Shown one piece after another: positions 41,389 through 49,797 of a stretch of DNA of 64,000 nucleotides. Position 1 is the stretch's first letter. Every line of letters starts with the position of its first letter. The notes under the pieces were generated by a model that was not told the origin of the DNA, did not search any database, and saw only the letters and a program-made list of their open reading frames with translations. The position numbers and the translations under genes are program-made. The DNA is from Flavobacterium lindanitolerans (lineage in GTDB: Bacteria; Bacteroidota; Bacteroidia; Flavobacteriales; Flavobacteriaceae): NCBI RefSeq assembly GCF_002846575.1, contig NZ_PJND01000009.1:284331-348330 (forward strand), in the 5' to 3' direction.

Positions 41389-42402
41389 ATGAAGCAAACA
41401 ACAGTCATGAAAAAAACAGCAATCGTCATACTCAACTGGAACGGAAAAAAACTGCTTGAGGAATTTCTGCCTTCCGTTGTGCAATTCTCTTCCGAGGCCA
41501 CTATTTATGTAGCTGATAATGCCTCATCAGACGATTCTGTTACTTTTATAAAAAATACTTTCCCGTCTGTCAAAATTATTCAAAATACAGACAACTTTGG
41601 TTTTGCCAAAGGTTACAATCAGGCACTCCGATTTGTAGAAGAAGAATATTATGCCCTGGTGAATTCTGATATTGAAGTAACTGAAAATTGGTTGACACCG
41701 GTAATCGATTTGTTTGACAGCGAACCCGAAACAGCTATCATCCAGCCCAAAATATTAGACTACAAAAACAAGCAAATGTTTGAATATGCCGGTGCCGGTG
41801 GCGGATTTATTGACAAATACGGTTTCCCTTTTTGCAGAGGAAGAATATTCCAGACATTGGAAAAAGATAAGGGTCAATACAATGATAGTATTGATATCTT
41901 TTGGGCTTCCGGTGCCTGCTTTTTTATACGTAAAGAAATCTACAGAAACTTAGATGGCTTTGATGAAGACTTTTTTGCCCATCAGGAAGAAATTGATCTT
42001 TGCTGGCGTGCTTTCAATCAAAATTTAAAAGTAAAATATTGTGGAAAATCTACAGTATATCATGTGGGCGGTGCGACTTTAAAAGATTCAAATCCGCATA
42101 AAACATTCCTTAATTTCCGCAATTCGCTTTGGATGATGCTCAAAAATCTGCCAAAAAATAAGCTCTTCCCTGTCCTTTTCCTACGCCTTGCGCAAGATGG
42201 GCTTGCCGGAATTAAATTTATGACGGAAGGTAAGTTCTCCCATCTTTGGGCAATCCTCAAAGCTCATTTTTATTTTTATTTAAAATTTTTCAGATTCTTA
42301 AACAAAAGAGAATCAAAACAATACAACAATTACTACAAAATTAAGAGTATTACCTATTACTATTTCGTCAAAAAAGGCAAGGTTTTTGAAAACAAATTTT
42401 AA
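41389..42402 (+). CDS. Glycosyltransferase family 2
   Basis: This 337-residue protein has a GT-A fold at about 9-230: AIVILNWNGKKLLEEFLPSV, ADNASSDDSV, the DxD-like NSDIEV, and the later DGFDEDFFAHQEEIDLCWRA motif. A C-terminal amphipathic or membrane-associated region follows (about 245-300). It resembles rhamnosyl- or other sugar transferases acting on envelope glycans. The ATG at 41389 abuts the preceding stop; the ATG at 41407 (MKKTAIVILNW) better matches the family's usual start. It is probably translated with the HsdR_N-like gene. Confidence 0.9.
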   Translation: MKQTTVMKKTAIVILNWNGKKLLEEFLPSVVQFSSEATIYVADNASSDDSVTFIKNTFPSVKIIQNTDNFGFAKGYNQALRFVEEEYYALVNSDIEVTENWLTPVIDLFDSEPETAIIQPKILDYKNKQMFEYAGAGGGFIDKYGFPFCRGRIFQTLEKDKGQYNDSIDIFWASGACFFIRKEIYRNLDGFDEDFFAHQEEIDLCWRAFNQNLKVKYCGKSTVYHVGGATLKDSNPHKTFLNFRNSLWMMLKNLPKNKLFPVLFLRLAQDGLAGIKFMTEGKFSHLWAILKAHFYFYLKFFRFLNKRESKQYNNYYKIKSITYYYFVKKGKVFENKF

Positions 42403-42424
42403 CAATAGTTTATACTTGTTAAAC

Positions 42425-42454
42425 TTGAAACCCTATTTTTAATCCTTAAATTTG
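42425..42454 (+). promoter_or_regulatory. Consensus promoter of the OmpA-family gene
   Basis: TTG (42425-42427), a 19-nt spacer and TAAATTTG (42447-42454) match the Bacteroidota consensus. The start codon is 24 bases downstream. Confidence 0.75.
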
Positions 42455-42477
42455 TTAAAATTTTAAAACCGAAACCT

Positions 42478-43317
42478 ATGAAAAAAGTCATTTTTATACT
42501 TTCGATTGCAGCATTCACGCTGACTTCGTGTGGTTCAAAAAAGAAGATTGCTGAATTAGAAGCTAAAAACAAAGAAATTCAAGACTTACTAAACACTGCC
42601 ACAGTAAAATTGAATACCTGCTTGACAGAGAGAGACGCATTGGCGCATCAAATCGATTTCCTGAAAAAGAACAATTCTGATTTGATCAACAATATGGGGA
42701 ACCTGACTACCTTGTCTTCAAAAGGAGCTGAAAATCTTGAAAAATCATTAGAGAGCCTGAAAGAAAAAGACTTAAAAATTACACGTCTTCAGGATGCTTT
42801 AACGAAAAAAGACTCTGTAACATTGGCTTTGGTAACCAGTTTAAAAAGTTCTGTTGGTATCAGCGATCCGGACATTCAGGTTAACGTTGAAAAAGGAGTG
42901 GTTTTCATTTCTATTGCAGACAAGCTTCTTTTCAAAAGCGGTAGCTATGTTGTAAGTGACAGGGCTAAAGAAGTATTGGCTAAAGTAGCTAAAGTAGTAA
43001 ACAGCAAGCCTGATTTTGAATGTATGGTTGAAGGACACACTGATAATGTTCCTTACAAATCAAACGGAATTTTGCTTGATAACTGGGATTTGAGTGTAAA
43101 ACGTTCTACATCAATCATCCGTGTATTACAGGAATTGAACGTAAACCCAAAACAATTGATTGCTGCGGGAAGAAGCGAATACATTCCATTAGTTGATAAT
43201 AATTCAGCTGAAAACAGATCAATCAACAGAAGAACCAGAATTGTGGTATTGCCAAAAATCGACCAGTTCTATGATATGATCGAAAAAGAAATGAAAAATA
43301 TGACGGCAAAACAATAA
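42478..43317 (+). CDS. OmpA-family peptidoglycan-binding lipoprotein
   Basis: This 279-residue protein has a lipoprotein signal ending TLTSC (Cys18). A heptad-rich coiled coil spans about 25-115 (IAELEAKNKEIQDLLNTATVKL). The C-terminal OmpA domain (about 135-265) has LLFKSGSYVVSDRAKEVLAKVA, VEGHTDNVPY with the peptidoglycan-contacting Asp, and a later NRSINRRTRIVV Arg. The protein tethers the outer membrane to the cell wall. It has its own consensus promoter and terminator, so it is monocistronic. Confidence 0.93.
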   Translation: MKKVIFILSIAAFTLTSCGSKKKIAELEAKNKEIQDLLNTATVKLNTCLTERDALAHQIDFLKKNNSDLINNMGNLTTLSSKGAENLEKSLESLKEKDLKITRLQDALTKKDSVTLALVTSLKSSVGISDPDIQVNVEKGVVFISIADKLLFKSGSYVVSDRAKEVLAKVAKVVNSKPDFECMVEGHTDNVPYKSNGILLDNWDLSVKRSTSIIRVLQELNVNPKQLIAAGRSEYIPLVDNNSAENRSINRRTRIVVLPKIDQFYDMIEKEMKNMTAKQ

Positions 43318-43340
43318 GCCATCAGAATAAAGAATAAATG

Positions 43341-43369
43341 AAAAAGCAGGCCCAAAAGCCTGCTTTTTA
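43341..43369 (+). terminator. Terminator of the OmpA-family gene
   Basis: AAAAAGCAGGC, loop, GCCTGCTTTTT: a 7-bp GC-rich stem with A and T runs on both sides. Confidence 0.85.
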
Positions 43370-43530
43370 TGTATCCCTAATTTTTTTTATTAATAACCAA
43401 TTAAATATTTAAATTAAGAATAGCATATGGTATAAATCGTTATCACTAGTAGGATTCTTAATAATTGGTACTGCTAATTTAGGAATTATTTATCGCAACA
43501 GCCAAAATTTTGCGAAAAAACTCACACAGA

Positions 43531-44151
43531 TTATAAAATATCTATACTTCCTTTCCCTTCTCTGACTACTACAGGTTCGCTTCCGGATAAATCAATTATG
43601 GTAGAAGCCTGATTATCGCCATAACCCCCATCAATCACCACATCCACAATATTTTGCCATTTCTCAAAAATCAATTCCGGATCGGTGGTATATTCTATCA
43701 CATCATCATCATCATGAATAGATGTAGACACAATCGGGTTTCCTAACTGTTTTACAATTTCAAGTGCAATTGAATTATCAGGCACACGAATACCTACTGT
43801 ATTCTTTTTCTTGAATTCCTTTGGAAGATTGTTATTTCCCGGAAGGATAAAAGTATACGGTCCCGGCAATGCCCTTTTCAATAATTTGAATGTAGAAGTA
43901 TCGATCTGTTTCACATAATCAGAAAGGTTGCTCAAATCATGGCAGACAAATGAGAAATTAGCCTTTTCCAGTTTGATACCTTTGATTTTGGCAATGCGTT
44001 CCAATGCTTTTGTATTGGTAATGTCACATCCGAGTCCGTAAACCGTATCCGTTGGATAAATCACCAATCCTCCATCCCGAAGTACTTTGACCACTTTCGC
44101 GATTTCTTTTTCATTCGGATTTTGAGGGTATATTTTTATAAACTGAGCCAT
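43531..44151 (-). CDS. L-threonylcarbamoyladenylate synthase family protein (Sua5/YciO/YrdC)
   Basis: This 206-residue protein has the YrdC fold with VIYPTDTVYGLGCDITN (about 31-47), ANFSFVCHDLSNLSDYV, LPGPYTFILPGN and TVGIRVPDN. True TsaC/Sua5 enzymes make threonylcarbamoyl-AMP from threonine, bicarbonate and ATP for the t6A modification at tRNA position 37. The length and the sequence ANFSFVCHDLS recall the YciO-like branch, whose activity is weaker, so the assignment to t6A synthesis is probable but not certain. It is monocistronic and followed upstream by the large helicase gene in the same direction. Confidence 0.85.
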   Translation of the reverse strand: MAQFIKIYPQNPNEKEIAKVVKVLRDGGLVIYPTDTVYGLGCDITNTKALERIAKIKGIKLEKANFSFVCHDLSNLSDYVKQIDTSTFKLLKRALPGPYTFILPGNNNLPKEFKKKNTVGIRVPDNSIALEIVKQLGNPIVSTSIHDDDDVIEYTTDPELIFEKWQNIVDVVIDGGYGDNQASTIIDLSGSEPVVVREGKGSIDIL

Positions 44152-44198
44152 ATGCTGTCATTTTATATTTAAAGTTAGTGATTTTGGGAACTTAAATA

Positions 44199-44242
44199 CT
44201 TTGCGAGAAACTATTTCATGCAAAGCCCGCAAGGACACAAAG
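44199..44242. repeat. Degenerate CTTTGCGN palindromic element (copy 4)
   Basis: One forward octamer, CTTTGCGA (44199-44206), precedes inverted-type units GCAAAG, CCCGCAAG and GACACAAAG. It belongs to the same family as 23660, 53232 and 58168 but the left arm is largely lost. Confidence 0.5.
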
Positions 44243-44280
44243 TTTATCTTGAAACAAATAGCTTCGTATCTTATTTAAAG

Positions 44281-46617
44281 TTACGACAATATGTCAAGTC
44301 TTGCAAAACGAAGCAATAATTTCTTAATTCCTCCTACTTCAAATTTGATTTCTGCTTTTTTGTCTGCTCCGGCACCTTCAATATTCAGCACCTGCCCTTT
44401 TCCAAAACGTTCGTGCATCACAATATTGCCAACATTCAATTTAGTATCTGATGCTGAACTACCTGAACTTGTTGGCGGATTAGAAGCAACAGGTTTTAAC
44501 TTTCGAATATTCAGATTAGGTGAAGGTTCGTCATCATCGTATCTTTTTGGTGGTGTGCCATTAACCGGTTTTGACAACCTCAGCTTTGATTTGTCTACAT
44601 CACCGAAAATATCCATGTCAATCATCGGCTTGTAACGATAATTGCTTTCTGTAGGGGTTAGATATTCTAAATATTCGCCCTTAATTTCATCTATAAATCG
44701 TGATGGTTCAGAATCCATTAATTTTCCCCAGCGATAACGTGACTGGGCATAGGTCAGGTAAGCCTGGTGTTCTGCTCTGGTGAGTGCCACATAAAAAAGT
44801 CTTCTTTCTTCTTCCAATTCGCTTCGTGTGCTGACACTCATTGCACTCGGAAACAGGTCTTCTTCCATTCCCACAATAAAAACATACGGAAATTCAAGCC
44901 CTTTAGCCAGGTGAATGGTCATTAAAGCTACACGGTCATCGTCTCCCGTATCTTTATCCAAATCGGTTGCGAGGGCAACATCTTCCAAAAACTCTGACAA
45001 TGCTCCTCTTGCCCCATCAACTTCTTTCTGACCTTCAATAAAATCTTTGATACCATTCAGCAATTCTTCAATATTTTCAAGCCTTGCAATACCTTCCGGC
45101 GTACCATCTTTCTTCAGTTCCTGAATCAGTCCGGTTTTTTTGGTTACATGCTCCGCCAGATAAAATGCGTCATGGTTCTGGTCGATGACCTGGAAGCTCT
45201 TAATCATTGTGACAAAATCCTGTATCCTTGACTTCGTTCCCGAGTTCAATTTAAGATCGATCTTGTCGATATGTTCCATTACTTCAAAAATCGAACGCTT
45301 GTAATGATTTGCTGCAATTGTCAGTTTTTCAACAGTCGTATCTCCTATTCCTCTGGCCGGATAATTAATCACACGTACCAGTGCTTCTTCGTCCTTTGGA
45401 TTGATAACCAACCTCAGGTAACAAAGTACGTCCTTGATTTCCTTTCTTTGATAGAATGACAGCCCTCCATAAATCCTGTAAGGAATATCACGTTTTCTGA
45501 GAGCATCTTCCATAGCACGTGACTGCGCATTCGTACGGTACAAAATGGCAAACTGCCCGTTCATCATTTGAAGCTGCATCTTTTTTTCAAAAATCTCACT
45601 GGCAACAAATCTTCCTTCTTCACCATCTGTAAGGCTTCGGTGTACTTTTATCCTTGGCCCGTCAGCATTGGCAGTCCAAACCACCTTATCCAGTTTTGTT
45701 TTGTTCTTGTCAATAATAGAATTCGCCGCTTCTACAATATTTTTTGAGGAACGGTAATTCTGTTCCAAACGGTAGGTTTTTACTCCGTCATAATCCTTCT
45801 GGAAATTTAGGATATTGTTAATATTGGCTCCGCGGAAAGCATAAATACTCTGTGCATCATCTCCAACAACACAGATATTCTGGAACCTATCTGATAAGGC
45901 ACGTACAATCAAATATTGAGAATGGTTGGTATCCTGATACTCATCAACCAGAATATAACGAAAACGATCCTGATATTTTGCCAGAACATCCGGAAAACGA
46001 GTCAACAATTCATTCGTTTTCAATAGCAAATCGTCAAAATCCATAGCACCGGCTTTAAAACAACGGTCCACATAATTTTGGTAGATTTCACCCAGACGCG
46101 GTTTTTTTGACATGGCATCCTGCTCCTGCAATTCCGGATTATTAAAATAAGCCTTGACAGTTATCAAGCTGTTTTTATAAGATGAAATCCGTCCCAATAC
46201 CTGTTTTGGCTTGTAAACATCTTTATCCAACTGCATTTCCTTGATAATGGCACCTATTAACCTTACGGAATCCTGAGAATCGTAAATTGTAAAGTTAGAA
46301 GGATAACCAAGCTTGTCCGCTTCTGAACGTAAAATTCTTGCAAAAACAGAGTGGAAAGTTCCCATCCAAAGGTTCTTTGCCTCACTCGATCCCACTATAT
46401 CGGCAATACGCTTTTTCATTTCACGTGCTGCCTTGTTCGTAAACGTGAGGGCCAGGATATTAAAAGCATCAACACCCTGATGCATCAGATACGCAATACG
46501 AATGGTCAATACTCTTGTCTTCCCAGAACCTGCTCCTGCAATAATAATCATTGGCCCGTCTTTCTGAAGGACAGGCGCCTGTTGAGCTTCATTAAGCTGG
46601 CTTATATAATGCTGCAT
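44281..46617 (-). CDS. UvrD/PcrA/Rep-family ATP-dependent DNA helicase
   Basis: This 778-residue superfamily 1 helicase has motif I AGAGSGKTRVL (about 28-38), Ia ALTFTNKAAREM, II VDEYQDTN, III GDDAQSIYAFRGA, IV QNYRSS, V MTIHLAKGLEFPYVF and VI RRLFYVALTRAEH. A C-terminal Tudor-like tail (NVGNIVMHERFGKGQVLNIEG) contacts RNA polymerase in PcrA/UvrD. It unwinds 3'-5' in nucleotide excision repair, replication restart and transcription-coupled repair. It is monocistronic, with a minus-strand TATTTTTG box just upstream. Confidence 0.93.
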   Translation of the reverse strand: MQHYISQLNEAQQAPVLQKDGPMIIIAGAGSGKTRVLTIRIAYLMHQGVDAFNILALTFTNKAAREMKKRIADIVGSSEAKNLWMGTFHSVFARILRSEADKLGYPSNFTIYDSQDSVRLIGAIIKEMQLDKDVYKPKQVLGRISSYKNSLITVKAYFNNPELQEQDAMSKKPRLGEIYQNYVDRCFKAGAMDFDDLLLKTNELLTRFPDVLAKYQDRFRYILVDEYQDTNHSQYLIVRALSDRFQNICVVGDDAQSIYAFRGANINNILNFQKDYDGVKTYRLEQNYRSSKNIVEAANSIIDKNKTKLDKVVWTANADGPRIKVHRSLTDGEEGRFVASEIFEKKMQLQMMNGQFAILYRTNAQSRAMEDALRKRDIPYRIYGGLSFYQRKEIKDVLCYLRLVINPKDEEALVRVINYPARGIGDTTVEKLTIAANHYKRSIFEVMEHIDKIDLKLNSGTKSRIQDFVTMIKSFQVIDQNHDAFYLAEHVTKKTGLIQELKKDGTPEGIARLENIEELLNGIKDFIEGQKEVDGARGALSEFLEDVALATDLDKDTGDDDRVALMTIHLAKGLEFPYVFIVGMEEDLFPSAMSVSTRSELEEERRLFYVALTRAEHQAYLTYAQSRYRWGKLMDSEPSRFIDEIKGEYLEYLTPTESNYRYKPMIDMDIFGDVDKSKLRLSKPVNGTPPKRYDDDEPSPNLNIRKLKPVASNPPTSSGSSASDTKLNVGNIVMHERFGKGQVLNIEGAGADKKAEIKFEVGGIKKLLLRFARLDILS

Positions 46618-46636
46618 TTTTATTCTTTTTCTCTTG

Positions 46637-46644
46637 CAAAAATA
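46637..46644 (-). promoter_or_regulatory. -7 element of the UvrD/PcrA gene
   Basis: On the minus strand this reads TATTTTTG, an exact TAnnTTTG match 20 bases before the start codon. No -33 TTG at the proper spacing. Confidence 0.45.
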
Positions 46645-46725
46645 CGCATTTAGATTGTAGAAAAATAATTGGATTTTTGAAGAAAAACAGCAGGTTGTAT
46701 GTCAATAATAATTATCCTGTTTTGT

Positions 46726-48060
46726 CTATAGCTTTACGATTTTTTGAGTAGCAATTTCATCATTCATAAATTCTATTCTAACAAGGTAGGTTCCCTGGGC
46801 AACCCTTGAAAGGTCTATCGTTTTACTAGTTCCTCTTGCTATTTCTTGTCCTAACAGGCTAAAAACAGCATAGCCCTTCACCTCCTGATTCGTTTCTATT
46901 GCCACCACATTTCTTGTCGGGTTTGGCAAGAGGCTATAGACATTGGACTCAAACTTTTTAATATCAAGAGCCTGTCCTGTTCCCTGCAGATATAATGAAA
47001 CAGGAAAATCTCCCTGACCATTCGCAAAAACAGCCTCCGGCACTTCAATCTTGAATGAGTGCTGCCCGGCATTCAGGTTGCCTACAGAAATCTCCCTGAT
47101 TGGAATAATAGAACCCGGACACCAGTTACTAAAAGACTGCCATTGCGCCTCCGTTCTTGGTGCTGGCCCATAAATCCCATTACCTTGTGTATTATAAATT
47201 CTATAAGGCTCACAAGTGGGTTCTCCGGGACGATAAGTCAATACAGGAGTACCATCAAATGTGATATAATGCAATCTTCTATTGTATTCCTCTCCTCCAC
47301 TGTTAGCACCATGATTTGAAGTTATCAGATAAAATTTTGCATCTGTGATAGGATTAGGAATATTAAAATTTATAGTCCTTACGGTCTGGCCTACGACATC
47401 CGTCGCATTTTCATTATAATTATTCAAATATTTCTTAAAATTCAATGGCAGTAAAAAAGCAGGTAATGAAGTTGTTGGTGTCCCATCTGAGACAAGCTTC
47501 AATGTACCAAAAAACACATCATTTCTACCAGAACATCCGGCAACCTCAGTATTTGCAGCATACGGAACTCCAAAAACTTCCAGTTCCATCCAAAAATCAT
47601 AAGATGCATTTAAACCGGGATCATTTAATATTTGTGACAGATTATCTACAGTAAAAGTATATGGAACTTCATCCGGCAATCTGTTTTTATTCATAAAAGG
47701 AGTAATAAACCGGCCTAATTCTATTCGTCGTACGTTATCGGGGTTATAACTCACCAATCCTTTGGGAGCCAAAACAAGATTCACATTTCCTATACGGTCA
47801 TAATTATCACATGCCGCTTTAATAGTTACCTCAATAGTCATGGAAGATCCATAAGGCACCTGTAATCCTCCATTAATTCTTTTGGCATACAAATCATTTC
47901 TATGGCGAATAACACCATTGGGAGTCGGAAAATTTACGACTGTGGCATATCCGTCATAAAATAAAATCTCATCAAAAACAGTAAGTACATTTTGGGCTTG
48001 AACTTTTATTCCGGATAACGTCAATAATCCGAAAGTTAAAAACAGTAGCGTTTTTTTCAT
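46726..48060 (-). CDS. Secreted PNGase F-like peptide-N-glycosidase with T9SS sorting domain
   Basis: This 444-residue protein has a signal peptide (1 to about 23). The body aligns by motif with PNGase F of Elizabethkingia: CDNYDRIGNV (Asp88, matching catalytic Asp60), IELGRFITPF, a Glu at 159 (matching Glu118), GGEEYNRRLH (Glu258, matching Glu206) and NWCPGSIIP (matching GWCPGMAVP). PNGase F cleaves the bond between asparagine and N-glycans on glycoproteins. The C-terminus (about 375-444, SLLPNPTRNVVAIE to EIATQKIVKL) is a type A sorting domain, so it is exported through T9SS. The role is probably extracellular glycoprotein degradation. It is monocistronic. Confidence 0.85.
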   Translation of the reverse strand: MKKTLLFLTFGLLTLSGIKVQAQNVLTVFDEILFYDGYATVVNFPTPNGVIRHRNDLYAKRINGGLQVPYGSSMTIEVTIKAACDNYDRIGNVNLVLAPKGLVSYNPDNVRRIELGRFITPFMNKNRLPDEVPYTFTVDNLSQILNDPGLNASYDFWMELEVFGVPYAANTEVAGCSGRNDVFFGTLKLVSDGTPTTSLPAFLLPLNFKKYLNNYNENATDVVGQTVRTINFNIPNPITDAKFYLITSNHGANSGGEEYNRRLHYITFDGTPVLTYRPGEPTCEPYRIYNTQGNGIYGPAPRTEAQWQSFSNWCPGSIIPIREISVGNLNAGQHSFKIEVPEAVFANGQGDFPVSLYLQGTGQALDIKKFESNVYSLLPNPTRNVVAIETNQEVKGYAVFSLLGQEIARGTSKTIDLSRVAQGTYLVRIEFMNDEIATQKIVKL

Positions 48061-48183
48061 AAATTAATTTATTTTTAAATTCAAGTTATATTATTCAAGA
48101 TAAAATTACAAATATTTATATTAAAAACATTTTTATAACAATTCAAAATTAAATACTAATTAACTTAACCTCTACGTTACCAA

Positions 48184-48237
48184 ACTATACACTATCAACT
48201 ATACACTATCAACTAATAAATAAACTATCAACTATAC
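48184..48237. repeat. Heptamer array ACTATAC/ACTATCA
   Basis: Units: ACTATAC, ACTATCA, ACTATAC, ACTATCA, ACTAATA, a 5-nt break, ACTATCA, ACTATAC, in 7-bp register. The consensus matches the reverse complement of the array at 1060-1094. It lies between two divergent genes. Confidence 0.85.
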
Positions 48238-48276
48238 TTAATTTATTCTATTTTTGTTTTCTTTAAATAAAATTCT

Positions 48277-48798
48277 ATGGACACAACCAAAATAATTGAG
48301 CTATTAAGCTATACCTTACCCGCAGTAATAACCGGTGGCGTAGCTTTTTACTTTTTTAAACTACACACAAAAAACGAAGAAGGACGCCGCAGATATTTAA
48401 TACAAAGAGATGCACAAAAAAGTGCCCTTCCAATCCGATTACAGGCTTATGAAAGAATGGCCCTGTTTTTAGAAAGAATCAACCCATCCAACCTGTTAAT
48501 TCGTATTGCTCCAAATTCAAGTGACAAAATGGACTATCAAAATCTGGTTGTCATGCATATTGAAAATGAATTTGAACACAATCTTACACAACAAATCTAT
48601 CTGTCAGACGAGTGCTGGACTATCATCACAACTGCAAAAAATGCCACAATCCAGATGATTCGAAAAGCAGCTTTAAATCCTGAAGTCGATACTGCCAATA
48701 AATTACGGGAAGCGGTGCTAAATGAACTGCTGGAAAAACAATCCCCTAGCAATAATGCATTAGCCTATATAAAAGACGAAGTCGGCGGACTTTGGTAA
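48277..48798 (+). CDS. Conserved Bacteroidota hypothetical membrane-anchored protein
   Basis: This 173-residue protein has a single N-terminal membrane segment (about 7-26, LLSYTLPAVITGGVAFYFFKL) followed by a cytosolic helical domain (ALPIRLQAYERMALFLERINPSNLLIRI, IENEFEHNLTQQIYLSDECWTII). I recognise the pattern as a conserved flavobacterial protein of unknown function but cannot name a characterised member. It is monocistronic with a strong terminator. Confidence 0.78.
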   Translation: MDTTKIIELLSYTLPAVITGGVAFYFFKLHTKNEEGRRRYLIQRDAQKSALPIRLQAYERMALFLERINPSNLLIRIAPNSSDKMDYQNLVVMHIENEFEHNLTQQIYLSDECWTIITTAKNATIQMIRKAALNPEVDTANKLREAVLNELLEKQSPSNNALAYIKDEVGGLW

Positions 48799-48802
48799 AA
48801 AT

Positions 48803-48834
48803 AAAAAAGCCTCAAAATTTGAGGCTTTTTTATT
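48803..48834. terminator. Bidirectional terminator
   Basis: AAAAAAGCCTCAAA and TTTGAGGCTTTTTT form a long stem with A and T runs. It serves the hypothetical gene (+) and the patatin gene (-). Confidence 0.88.
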
Positions 48835-49731
48835 TTATATCTGGCTCATGGTTTCGCTCTTATTCTTAGCATATTCATAGCCCTGATGCCACCAGTCGAG
48901 CATGATTTTCTTATTAAAAACCAATGGGTTATCCGTCAGCTTCGTAGGCGTATAATAAAAGTTAAGCTTGACATTCTTAGCTGCCGCTGCCAACCTCCCA
49001 ATGATAATATCTTTGCGTTCTACCTGGTCAATAATTGTCCCAAACAAATCAATTGTGAGCGAGAATGGATTTTTTCCGATTACTTTTTCTGCCGTATTAT
49101 GTTCCGTTTCCAACACGATTACATCTACTTCGGTTGCTCCCCGATTAATTGCTTCCTGTATTGGGATAACATTAGATATTCCACCATCGGCATATTCAAA
49201 CCTGTTTTTAGTCACAAGACTCATAAACGGAATATAATTACAGGATATCCATATCCATTCGCAGAAATCTTCATAACAGCAATCTAATATGGATTTATAT
49301 TCTACACAGTTTTTAGTGATATTCGTAACTGCTACAATAATTTCTTTTGAAGAACTTTGCAATTGGTCAAATTCTTCTTTGGAAAAATTATCTTCGATAT
49401 AGCTCTTAAGGCTTTTACTTTCGCCAAAAGTACGCTTGCCTTTCATAAACTGCATAATCACATTAAAGTGATTGATAGTAATCACCTCCTGATTTTTCTT
49501 GTGTTTGATGATAAAAGGATTGACACTGAAAATTTTGTCCATGTCAACATTCGTATACAGCTTGAATATTTTATCTTCCTTATTCAAGGCCAGATGTGGA
49601 ATCAAAAGACTACCGGTCGAAGAGCCTATAAATAAATCGTAGTTGATATTTTTTTCCTTGATAAGATATTGGGCTACACCGCCGGCAAATGCCCCTTTGC
49701 TCCCGCCGCCCGAAATGACTAATGCTCGCAT
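48835..49731 (-). CDS. Patatin-like phospholipase
   Basis: This 298-residue protein has the patatin catalytic dyad: oxyanion-hole GGGSKGAFAGG (8-18), nucleophile Ser38 in GSSTG, and Asp182 in ADGGISN. There is no signal peptide, so it is likely cytosolic and acts on membrane lipids. RssA/YlbK-like short patatins of this length have lipid acyl hydrolase activity. It lies downstream of the M1 peptidase gene on the same strand with a 66-base gap; operon membership is possible but not required. Confidence 0.9.
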   Translation of the reverse strand: MRALVISGGGSKGAFAGGVAQYLIKEKNINYDLFIGSSTGSLLIPHLALNKEDKIFKLYTNVDMDKIFSVNPFIIKHKKNQEVITINHFNVIMQFMKGKRTFGESKSLKSYIEDNFSKEEFDQLQSSSKEIIVAVTNITKNCVEYKSILDCCYEDFCEWIWISCNYIPFMSLVTKNRFEYADGGISNVIPIQEAINRGATEVDVIVLETEHNTAEKVIGKNPFSLTIDLFGTIIDQVERKDIIIGRLAAAAKNVKLNFYYTPTKLTDNPLVFNKKIMLDWWHQGYEYAKNKSETMSQI

Positions 49732-49797
49732 AAATCTGCAATGATTTTTCTCTAAAAATAATGCTATTCTATCAAATTGAGACGAACTTTAACAATC

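Noticed and set aside
40945..42402. Type I restriction-modification locus
   Set aside because: Only an HsdR_N-like domain is present; there is no helicase part, methylase or specificity gene in the neighbourhood.
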